Positions 1-8,323 of a DNA stretch of 20,718 bases are shown one piece after another. The position numbers and the translations under genes are program-made. The number at the start of each line of letters is the position of its first letter. Within the stretch, counting starts at the first letter, position 1. The notes under the pieces were generated by a model that made no database searches, was not told where the DNA came from, and saw nothing but the letters and a program-made list of their open reading frames with translations. This DNA is from Allomyces macrogynus ATCC 38327 (lineage: Eukaryota > Blastocladiomycota > Blastocladiomycetes > Blastocladiales > Blastocladiaceae): contig GG745348.1 of assembly GCA_000151295.1 (NCBI GenBank), positions 1,010,719 through 1,031,436 on the forward strand, in the 5' to 3' direction.

Positions 1-13
1 GAATTCAGTTTGA

Positions 14-1303
14 CCTGCAAAACGTGCGGCATCGAGAAACGCGCTCGCTGCCGAGAACAAGGCCGTTCGCAAGCAGGCCAATGCCGAGTCGCGCATCGAG
101 GCGCTGCGGCAAGAGGGGGCTGCGCTCAAGCAATCATCCAAGGCGCTTGCAGTCGAGGTCGCCGAGCTCGAGGCCGCGTTGTACGCTGAGGCCGTACATG
201 TGCCCAACGACACGCACCCGAGCGTGCCTGTCGGTCCCGAGGACTGCGCTGTCGAAATTGCCCAGCTTGGACCCAATCTCGACGACTTGCCGCTGCGCAA
301 GGCCGATCCAGCCGCGACGCCGCGCGACCATGTTTCGCTCGCCACGTATCTTGATCTGGTCGACTTGCCCGCTGGTGCGAAAGTCGCTGGGTCGTCGTTT
401 TACTTTCTCAAGCGCGCCGCGGCCCTGCTCGAACTGGCGCTGACCCAACTCGCCGTGCGCACAGCTGTCCAGCACGGGTTCGTGCCCGTAAGCCCGCCCG
501 ATATTGTCCGGCGCAGCGTCTCTGCCGCGTGCGGGTTCCAACCGCGCGATCCGCGGCAGACGCAAAACTACACGGTCCTGCATCACCTCGTCGCGCCAAC
601 CATGACCAGCGAAACCAACGGCGTGCTGACCCCGGACCCGAACGATCTCGTGCTCGCGGCCACGGCCGAAGTCCCGCTCGCTGGCATGTACGCCGGCGCA
701 ACGATTCCACGCGCGGCACTGCCGCTGAAAATGGTCGCGTTCGGGCACGCGTTCCGCGCCGAGTCGGGTGCGCGCGGTGCTGACACGCGCGGGCTTTACC
801 GCGTCCACCAGTTTTCAAAGGTCGAACTGTTTGCGCTAGCCGCCGACGCCGAGCAGGCAGGTTCCGTCTATGACGCGCTAGCCGCCGTGCAGCGCGACAT
901 AATTAAGCAGCTCGGGCTCGCCGTGCGTGTTCTGCAGATGCCGACGCAGGAACTCGGCGCGTCAGCGCGCCGCAAGATCGACATGGAGGCCTGGATGCCG
1001 GGGCGTGGTGGGTGGGGTGAGGTGTCGTCCATGTCGGATTGTGGCGACTATCAGGCACGGCGGCTCGGGATTCGTGTGACCAAGGCCGCGGGTGAGGTGG
1101 AGGACGCGCCGACGCCGTTTGCGCACACGTTGAATGGGACGGCGGCGGCGGTACCGCGGTTGATTGTGGCGATTCTTGAGCAGAACCAACTGCCGGACGG
1201 GTCGGTGGTCGTACCGGAGGTGTTGCGGCCGTGGATTGGGACGGATGTGATCCGGTGCCCGTTTGAGGAGCCGGCCGCGCGGACGGGTCGCGAATCGAGT
1301 TGA
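14..1303 (+). CDS. Seryl-tRNA synthetase, probably mitochondrial (5' partial)
   Basis: Class II synthetase that charges tRNA-Ser with serine. The open frame starts within the helical tRNA-binding arm (Ala/Glu/Lys-rich, about 37-178), followed by a PNDTHPSVPVG linker typical of SerRS. The core shows the serine-site motif ATAEVPLAGMY (about 660-690), class II motif 2 FRAESG...DTRGLYRVHQFSKVE (about 750-830), the DMEAWMPGRGGWGEVSS block (about 980-1030) and motif 3 NGTAAAVPR (about 1135-1160). All belong to the bacterial/organellar SerRS type, so a mitochondrial role (DIA4/SARS2-like) is inferred. The N-terminal 50 or so residues and the start codon are missing. This frame has a stop at 11-13, while another frame (3-33) reads FDLQNVR, which resembles the family start. 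An unseen intron acceptor (for example the AG at 35-36) or a base lost near 30-40 could explain this. The stop is TGA at 1301-1303. Confidence 0.9.
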   Translation, partial: PAKRAASRNALAAENKAVRKQANAESRIEALRQEGAALKQSSKALAVEVAELEAALYAEAVHVPNDTHPSVPVGPEDCAVEIAQLGPNLDDLPLRKADPAATPRDHVSLATYLDLVDLPAGAKVAGSSFYFLKRAAALLELALTQLAVRTAVQHGFVPVSPPDIVRRSVSAACGFQPRDPRQTQNYTVLHHLVAPTMTSETNGVLTPDPNDLVLAATAEVPLAGMYAGATIPRAALPLKMVAFGHAFRAESGARGADTRGLYRVHQFSKVELFALAADAEQAGSVYDALAAVQRDIIKQLGLAVRVLQMPTQELGASARRKIDMEAWMPGRGGWGEVSSMSDCGDYQARRLGIRVTKAAGEVEDAPTPFAHTLNGTAAAVPRLIVAILEQNQLPDGSVVVPEVLRPWIGTDVIRCPFEEPAARTGRESS

Positions 1304-1884
1304 TCAGGTCGAAATGAATGGTCAAGTTTTGTCCCTTTTTTGATCGATTCCTTCACCTCCACCGTCAGACGTTGCTCAATTATGGCCCGCAACCCAGACT
1401 GATGCTCTCCACCCAATTTCTTCATAAGAGGCCACAGCAGGCAAATCACCAAGTGGCTCGCGGTTGACGGACATGAATGCACGCTCGACGACGTTCAATT
1501 GGCTGTTTGGGCCCCGACCGCATGACGCCCTGCAGGCGTGAGAGCCAACGTCACTGACCGAGGAGGTGGGGCTGGCGCAATGGCGGCAGTCGGAGGACAT
1601 GAATTTGCGCGAGCCTTGCGGAATGCCCAGGAAAAAAAGATAGGATGGAGTGTGATGTGGACTTTGAGAACTCCGACGCGGTCACGTCGCTGCATGGCGC
1701 GACCACGGAGCCACCGCCAACGCGAAGTTGACGACGCGAACAAGGCGCCGCAACGAACTCGACAGGCCTACGTACGCCCCCAACCCACCATCATCGCCTC
1801 GACCGCGCCTCTCTGGTCTGCTCGCCTTCAAATTCGCGCCGCACCCGCACCTCCGGGGCCGTATCTGACTGCCGCTACCGCATC
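1304..1884. other. Intergenic region, nothing recognised
   Basis: Spacer between two same-strand genes. It should hold the 3' end of the SerRS transcript and the promoter of the next gene. I find no RNA gene, no convincing exon and no repeat. The many short frames here have no family resemblance. Confidence 0.5.
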
Positions 1885-3309
1885 ATGCCCGATTCGCCCC
1901 ACTTCGAGCCTGACAGCACCCCGACCACGTCGCGCCGCCGTCGCCCCTCACCCGTTTCTCTGCCCGCTCCCGCCACCGAATCTACGCATCTTGCTGGCAA
2001 CACGACGCCCTCGTGGTCCTCGACGTGGTCCGACGTCGACACCGACGGGCTCGACGCAATGTCGGGCTCCACGAGCCCATCGCTCGGGGTGCTCTCGTCG
2101 GCCGGCTTCACGTCGCCCGCCCTAAGCGGCCTCGAAAACGATTCGCGCGCAGCGAGCCCGATTATTGGTGGTCCTCCATCGCCGCTGTGGATGGCGACGC
2201 ATATGGATCCCACGGTGCTTATTGACCACGTCGACGAGGGCGAGAGCTACGAGAGCGACGGGGACGCGTTTGCGCGCATGCACGCTTCCTGGTCCCGTGA
2301 CGCGGGATTGCGCGCGCTGGAGCCAGCGCTGACCGAGGCGGCAGTGTCGCACGTCACGCGCGAGCAGGCGAGTTCCTCGGCTGACGCGAACCGCGACGAC
2401 GAGTCGACCAAGGAGTGTGGTTCGGAGACGACACGCACGAGCGAAAACGCAATTCTGCCCATGGTTGTTGCCGCTGGCCTCGCAACGCTCGCTGCTGCCG
2501 ATGCCACGGGTGCTGCGCACTCAGTCGCCAACAGTCTGCCGCACGAGGGCGCCGAGCACGAGCACCGGTCCAGTGCGCCCGACTCGCCGTCGACCACGTC
2601 CTTGGTGCTCGCGTGGGGCGTCTCCAAGGTTGCCTCCATGGTTGCGCGCGTCCTCGCCATCGATGATCCTATGTTCGCTCCCGAGCCTGCTCATGCCGAC
2701 GAGAAGCTTGCCGACGTCGTCTCCTCGACGCGTGCCGCCGCCGCGCACGCTGCAGCAGTCTCTGCCTCGCGCCCGTCGACCCACAGTGCTCGCGCGACCT
2801 TGACCAACAATGCCGACGACGACGCGACCCCGATCCCGCTCGAATTGCCCACGACGCTCCCGCGCAGCGCGTCACACGCGTCGTTGCTCGCTTTCGCCGC
2901 CAAGTACGCTGACCTCGAAGACCCGCCCGCAACCATGGAACCGCCCACCCCGATCCGCCGCCGGCCACGGTACCCGGCACCGCGCAGCGACCGTCGCCCG
3001 CGTGCACCTTCGCGCGAGGTTGCGGGCAGCGACGAAACCGGTAGTGGGATGCTCGTGTCGACGCTTGCGGCACTTTGGCGGTCGGTCGTGCCCGCGGTCC
3101 CCGCGGCAGTCGAGGCGACTTCGACGGACGGTGGAGAGCATCAGGACGGCGACGAAGAGGACGAGGACGAGATGGTGGACGATGCGGCGCCGCCGCTGTT
3201 CGCGCGCAGTCATCATATGGATGGGCTCGACACGCTCGGCGCGCGGCTCGGGTTTGGGATCAGCGTGCCGGACTTGAGCGCCGCGTTCCCCAAGCTCACC
3301 GTGTTTTGA
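1885..3309 (+). CDS. Low-complexity orphan protein, 474 aa, intron-free
   Basis: I do not recognise a family. The start ATG at 1885 lies after a pyrimidine-rich stretch, and the frame is open to TGA at 3307-3309 with the same GC-rich codon style as confirmed genes, so it is probably real. The first 90 or so residues are Ser/Thr/Pro-rich. Two Ala/Val-rich amphipathic or weakly hydrophobic stretches lie near residues 190-215 and 238-262 (the latter with LVLAWGVSKVASMVARVLA). A third follows MLVSTLAALWRSVVPAV near 389-405. A strongly basic Arg/Pro block around 353-378 could be a nuclear localisation signal, and an acidic run of Glu/Asp occupies about 420-435. The C-terminus is moderately ordered-looking (GARLGFGISVPDLSAAFPKL). 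The composition suggests a mostly disordered nuclear protein, but that is inference. No catalytic motif is visible. Confidence 0.6.
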   Translation: MPDSPHFEPDSTPTTSRRRRPSPVSLPAPATESTHLAGNTTPSWSSTWSDVDTDGLDAMSGSTSPSLGVLSSAGFTSPALSGLENDSRAASPIIGGPPSPLWMATHMDPTVLIDHVDEGESYESDGDAFARMHASWSRDAGLRALEPALTEAAVSHVTREQASSSADANRDDESTKECGSETTRTSENAILPMVVAAGLATLAAADATGAAHSVANSLPHEGAEHEHRSSAPDSPSTTSLVLAWGVSKVASMVARVLAIDDPMFAPEPAHADEKLADVVSSTRAAAAHAAAVSASRPSTHSARATLTNNADDDATPIPLELPTTLPRSASHASLLAFAAKYADLEDPPATMEPPTPIRRRPRYPAPRSDRRPRAPSREVAGSDETGSGMLVSTLAALWRSVVPAVPAAVEATSTDGGEHQDGDEEDEDEMVDDAAPPLFARSHHMDGLDTLGARLGFGISVPDLSAAFPKLTVF

Positions 3310-3847
3310 AATGACGTAGCCGCGGCCGTGGGCTGTTTGATGCGTCGAGGGAGTGAAGTGGAGGGGCAATTTGTACATAGTTGTTTTGATACACGCACTT
3401 GAGTTCAGCCTGCTTGCCGTGCTTTATAAACGTTCAGACAACTTCATTGTACCGATCACAGCTCGTTCGCGACCATGTCTGGATTTGTTGGCGGGAGAGG
3501 TTGCCGACCAGAAAGTTAACGACACTGAGATCAGAGCAACACTTGCATGGAAATTTGGGAAAACACGCCCTGGCTCACCTATCTCTCGACAACTTTTGAA
3601 TATTTAATCCTCAACACCTCAAAAAAGTCAGCCGCCGTGGATCACAATCCAGCAAAGAAAGTTATAGAGCAACTGCTAAGAATCCACTTGCTGCAATTAC
3701 TCGACTTTCTCTCCTCGCTTTTACTGCTGCAGCAATTGGCGTTGTAATTGCGTACTTGTCCTCACGTACCAGCCCAGCCGATCCAGGCCATGCCGAATAT
3801 CCAGCACGACAACTCTGCGAGCCGTCACCGGTCGTGCGAATCACAGC
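3310..3847. other. AT-richer intergenic region
   Basis: Noticeably richer in A and T than the flanking coding DNA, with several A- or T-runs (for example around 3600-3640 and 3700-3745). It separates the orphan gene from the F-box-like locus. Short frames here show no conserved motif. The region may hold the promoter of the locus at 3848. Confidence 0.4.
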
Positions 3848-5447
3848 ATGAAAACGTCCTCGCCCAGAAACGGCCAGCTTATCGATTTGCCCGATTTGGT
3901 CGTGGCAAACTTGTTTACGTACCTCAACGCGCTCTCCACGTTACGCCTCAAGCGCACTTGCCGCCGATTTTCATTCTTTCGGGCGCCCACGCAAAATCAC
4001 GACCGCTTTCAGTACGCTGTCGCGCTTGCCGACTGCCCGAACGTCAGGACGGTGCTGGAAAAGTTAACGGGATGGCATCGCGGCTGGAAACGTTCTAAGC
4101 GCATCATGATCATGGCTGCTGAACATGGCGACGATGAGATGCTCGACTGGTTGCCTCCATCGCGCCTCCCTCGTGCAAAAGATGACGTCGTTTTCGCCTG
4201 GATTATGGACGTTTCCAATGTTCATGAAGCGGTGTATCTTCGCACCCTGTGGATGGGATCGTGACGATTCGGTTCGGATTATTATTGAGCGTGTCCATGC
4301 TACGGGCAGCGACTGGAAACTGGCGCTCACTGTAGGATGCGTGACCATGTTGTGCGACACGCTGGCCAGTGGCCACATCGCTTGCGTCGCCTGTTCGCAC
4401 CGATTGTTCCGACCCGATCCCTCCGCTCGATCTTGTCGCGATCGATTTGATTTTCCAGATCGTGGACGTGCTCACCAACCTTCTCTACTCGAACATTTGG
4501 ACTTAGAGACTGATTGCCGAGTTGCAGGTGTTGCTGCCCGTCCTGTTGGGCCGCCTGGTCGAATTGTCGCTTGCCGATGCGCTTGTCGCGCGGCTCAATG
4601 TCGAAGACGAGGATTTGTCGAATCTGCCGTCGAGACGATGAGTTGGATCAGCTTGGTTGTCCACCGTCCAACGACGTTGCCGTCTCCACCCAGCTCACGG
4701 ATGTTGACGCTCTTGACCGCTTTGCGGAGCTCATCGGTCTCCACAACATGACCACTTCCATGTTGATCTGTCTCGAGGCCGTTAGTACTGGCCATGTCGC
4801 GGCCTTGGTCCCGCGCGGGGAATTGTGGGACGAAGCGCGCCAGATCCTGTCGTTGGATGATACGTGATGGATGCAATCTGGCACGGGTTCGGAGATTTGT
4901 TGGTCCAGGCCGTGGTACCAGCTTTTTGCAATTGTGTGCGCCGTGTACGGAGACAGCCAAGGCGCGTGCCGGTTGATGGACGAGTACGCGTTCCCGGTGG
5001 CGAGAGCAGTCGTTTGGTGGTGGGCACTGAACCATGCGCTTCGTATCGGCAAACCCGACTTCCTCGCGTACATTTTCGACCGGCGCGATCCAAAGTTTTG
5101 GGTCGTCCAAAGCGACAGCATCAAGGCCACAAGCATTCTCGAGCGCATCGAGTCGGTGTCTGGTCTGTTCTGGTTCCTCGCGCATGCATCGGATCTCAGG
5201 GAGTGGAAGTTGGAGCATCCGTAGCACTACGCTTTCGAGCAGTTGTTGAAGCGCATGGGGGTGTTGGTCGCGAGCGAGGACGAGCTGTCGCGCTTGCTGC
5301 TCCCGATCCTCGATCTTTTGCGGGATGGTGCATGCATGTCGCCATGTGTTGCCGCGATCTTGCACGACCTCTTTCACCATATTTCCAGCGCGCAGCCCTT
5401 CGAGACATGATGGTGCGAGGTGATGAAGCTGATGTGCATCTCGCGCG

Positions 5448-5545
5448 ACACGACAATTACCTGCTGGTCATGCTTTGCTTTTATGCGTTGTCGCGTCTTT
5501 TCAATTTGCAGTTGCGTGATGCGCGGGTTGCGGCCAAGGACGGCG
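5448..5545 (+). repeat. Internal repeat unit of the decayed locus, copy A
   Basis: Begins with ACACGACAATTACCTGCT and encodes HDNYLLVML...LSRLFNLQLRDARVAA. The same pattern returns at 5897-5991, about 450 bp downstream, and a more diverged relative lies at about 4517-4620. It is preceded in both better copies by an MxxRGxxAxxxLxRHDN sequence, so the duplicated unit is longer than this core. Confidence 0.7.
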
Positions 5546-5896
5546 CAGCGCTCTTCCACGGGATGACGCGAATCAACACAATGTGTGTCTTGGATATTAA
5601 CCGCGTTGGTTGTTTGACCATGCTGCGCGACACTCTGGCCGACTCCCTTGGCAATCCGACAGCGCCTGCTCGCATGGACCGTGGCGCTCCTATCCTGCCG
5701 CTCAAACTCTCCATGATTGATTCGATTTTCCAGAACGTGTGATGCGGGAGCGCATCCATTTCCGCCAACTCGGATGTACGCGGGCGAGCGGGTCCCCCTC
5801 GTGCTCGCTCCCGCATCCACGACGACCGAGTTGGGGTTGCTGCTGCGCCGAGTACATGGTCATGCGTGGGGAATCGGCTGGTATCGATCTCTCGCG

Positions 5897-5991
5897 GCAC
5901 GACAATTACTTGCTACGTCTGCTCCGTGGCCATGCTCTCTCCCGCCTAGTCGAAGTGGTTTTGCGCGACCCGCGCGTCGCCGCCTAGGACG
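5897..5991 (+). repeat. Internal repeat unit of the decayed locus, copy B
   Basis: Starts GCACGACAATTACTTGCT and encodes HDNYLLRLL...LSRLVEVVLRDPRVAA, followed by an in-frame TAG where copy A reads Lys. It resembles copy A most at its two ends. Coding resemblance fades within 100 bp after this copy. Confidence 0.7.
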
Positions 5992-6055
5992 CGGCGTCCA
6001 TATCGCGCTGCATCCCGCGTTTTGGCTGGGAGCACGACGTGGATGATGTGCGTGG

Positions 6056-6431
6056 TCGTGTGATCCACTGAATCCAGGAGAGTGAGCGTCGCTGGTTTGC
6101 GTTTTCGCGTGTGGATGTTGTCAAATTGGCAGCATCGTTGTTGCATTTTGAGCAGTCGTTCATTCGTGCTCTTGCATTTTGTCTAGCATCTGACCGTCTT
6201 TGTTCAAGTTGTTTCTCCAATACATAGGCGTCTTCGCATATCCAATCTGGATGTGTCTCTACCTCTCGGCCCCGCTCACAACAAGCAGATGCCAGCACCC
6301 GCTGCCCACGACCCAGAAATCCATTGCATTCCGGTTCAAATGTGCACGCCCAATGATGATGATGACTTGCTCGCTCGCTCGCTCGCTTGCCCACTACCTT
6401 CCCAACCTCAATTCCCCACACTTCCCGCCCC
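6056..6431. other. Intergenic region with simple repeats
   Basis: Lies between the decayed F-box locus and the 3' end of the NUR1-like gene. It holds a short GAT run (about 6353-6365) directly followed by a GCTC/TCGC tetranucleotide run (about 6369-6387). No gene is recognised. Confidence 0.5.
6369..6387. repeat. GCTC tetranucleotide microsatellite
   Basis: Four to five uninterrupted copies of GCTC, immediately after a (GAT)n run at about 6353-6365, outside any recognised coding region. Confidence 0.85.
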
Positions 6432-7957
6432 CTACTTACGCGCACGCGCTTTCTGGAACGGGTTCGCCGGCCGATGCCGCATAACCGGCGGCGGCGACGT
6501 GCCCACTCCTACCCCGACCGCCGCGGGTGGGGGGCGCGGCGTTGCGTCCTCGGCAACGACCCGGTCGGTCCACGCGTGCGTGTGCGGCACCGGCGCGTCC
6601 GCAATAAACGTCTCGTTGGCGCTCGGCAACAGCTCGTCCTCCTCGATCTCCTCTTCTTCGTCGACGGTCGGCGGGAAGTCGGCCTGCACGTCGGTCTCGC
6701 ACTCGGCATTGGCGCGCGCGACAAACAGCCGCGGGTTGATGAGCCGCACGTGGTACTCGCGGTACATGTGCGTGAAGATGAGTTGCTTGTCGTGCATCAG
6801 GTCCGTGTACTGCTTGGTCATGAAGAAGAGCTGGTGGGGGGAGCACGAACGGGTGAGGTCGGGGTTCGTGGTATGGTGATGAGAGGATAGGGGGAGAGGC
6901 GTACCGTGCCCGAGACCGCGGCGAGGAGCGGGATGAACACGAGCGACATGTCGACGAAATGGAGGATCATGAGCTGGACGGGTGAGAACGCGCTACATGT
7001 CCCGATAGCATCGACGACGATCAGTATTGACGTTCTCGCCAAGGTGGAGAGTATTCGCAACAAACCAGAAAACGATTTGGTGGAACTTGGAAATGTCCCA
7101 CGCGTTCAGCTCCCAAACCAAACGGCTTGACTCGTTGGCCTTGAGCTTGAGCCAAAACTGGCCCACGAAGCGCCATCTACCCGAGCACAAACAGCGTCAA
7201 TAAAGTTCTTCTGAGCAGATCGACCTCGAGAAGAGCAAAAGAGGCATATGTACAGGACGTTCCCCGGGAAACTGAGCGCCCACGACGGCGTCTGCGCGTC
7301 AATCGGCACCTTGCGAATATTCCACGACTTAGGCAGATTCTACTCGAATGAATAACCACGGTTCACGTCAGATCCAGGCCCACAGTATCGTAACAGCGAC
7401 AAACCGGACACGCACATCCGGATCCACCTCGAGCAACTGGTACCGGCGCCCTCTCATGAAGAACGAGAGAACGTTTGTGATCGACACGATCCACAACACC
7501 GCCTGGATCGGCGCCGTCCACTGGTCGAGCCCGACAATGCGCACGGCCCACTGCGACCAGTCCTCCTTGACGCCCGCGAGCGCCGCTGCCGCGCTGCCGC
7601 TGCCCGGCAAGGACAGGCGCGCGAACCGTGGGTCGGTGACAGCCGGCGGCGTGCCGCCTTCTGCAGCATAATCGATGAGCCGCGTGAACAGGTAAATGCC
7701 GTTGAGCGCAAGCCCGAGCAGGTAGCTCACTTTGGAGTGCAGCCATTGCCAGTCCATCAGTTCGTACTCTTCCTAATCGGCGCAGGTGCGTGAGCAATCA
7801 AACGTGCAGATGTGTGGTAAGGGGACGCGCGTACCATCCATTTCAGGTACAGGTCGCCAGGGTAGGCCGTTGCCTTGTGCCAGAGCGACTTGCGGCGCAC
7901 ATTGTTGCGACCCGATGCTGACGGACGAGATGCGCGGCTGGACATGGTGGAGAACAA
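6432..7957 (-). CDS. NUR1: Nur1/DUF2418-like nuclear rim membrane protein
   Basis: Six exons on the minus strand: 7957-7835, 7772-7416, 7327-7254, 7176-7066, 6992-6905, 6830-6432. All junctions are GT/AG and phase-consistent, giving 383 aa. The start MFSTMSS at 7957 is the first ATG in the open frame. Family marks are an N-terminal basic RRKSL, hydrophobic segments near residues 58-76 and 131-147, VWELNAWD (205-212), CAFSPVQLMILHF followed by a long hydrophobic stretch (about 222-251), and REYHVRLINPRLF (274-286). This order matches fungal Nur1. In budding yeast Nur1 is an inner nuclear membrane protein that helps tether rDNA and silent chromatin to the nuclear edge with Heh1 and Lrs4/Csm1. 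The C-terminal 95 residues are acidic then Pro/Val-rich and disordered-looking. The intron 2 acceptor could instead lie at 7310 (six codons shorter). The gene shares a divergent promoter with the ligase. Confidence 0.85.
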
Positions 7958-8323
7958 CGGCGGGTGATGCTGGAAACGGGCAGCGAGAGCGTGGGGGGCA
8001 GTATTTCGCAGGCCTGAGCGGCAGTTGACGGGTTGGTCGCGTCAGGTGCAACTCGCAGGACTTTGTCGATCTGCTCGCGTTCGGGGCGGGAGGAGCGCGG
8101 GAGGAGCGCGAGAGGGGCGCAAGAGGAAGTCTGCGTCGGTTGCACGAGTTTGCTGGCAAAGTTGTCAATGGTGTTCGTGGATGAGATGGCGCTCACGACG
8201 AGCAGATGGCCGTCGTGTCGTCGTCGAGTTCGAGTTGGTCGATCGAGTTGGTGGGTCGTGATCAAGATCGTGCTCGTTGCTGGAATCAAACCGCTGTTCA
8301 CGTCGCCGGCTGCTTCCTCGACC
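7958..8323. promoter_or_regulatory. Divergent intergenic region, NUR1-like / DNA ligase
   Basis: Head-to-head spacer of about 366 bp between the two start codons, presumably carrying both promoters. It includes a purine-rich GGAGGAGCGCG-type direct repeat around 8088-8115. No TATA box is evident. Confidence 0.45.

Larger units (their letters stand above)
3848..6055 (+). pseudogene. Decayed F-box-like protein with tandem helical units
   Basis: The frame opens at ATG 3848 and is intact to 4264. Its first 45 residues match an F-box pattern (LPDLVVANLFTYL...LRLKRTCRRF), followed by an ankyrin-like AAEHGDDEMLDWL. Beyond that, family-like sequence continues but jumps frame near 4255, 4400, 4630, 4865 and 5405, and is broken by in-frame stops at about 4504, 5222, 5408 and 5983. 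Related segments recur. A TMLxDTLA...P-PLxL...IDxIFQ segment occurs at about 4340-4470 and 5610-5740. An LLxxLLxxLVxLxLxDAxVA segment occurs at about 4517-4620, 5455-5545 and 5904-5985. The breaks are not bounded by plausible introns, so I read this as a degenerated gene or tandem array. Such F-box/ankyrin proteins usually supply SCF ubiquitin-ligase adaptors, but function here is doubtful. Confidence 0.65.

Noticed and set aside
4595..5380. Minus-strand open frame of 261 codons over the decayed locus
   Set aside because: The plus strand carries the recurring family-like segments. The minus frame shows no repeats at matching positions and no known motif.
4504..5985. TAG reassigned to an amino acid in the 3848-6055 locus, because three of its in-frame breaks are TAG
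   Set aside because: Sm D2, CHY and mL49 all end cleanly at TAG where their families end. The locus also has TGA stops and frameshifts, so decay is the simpler reading.
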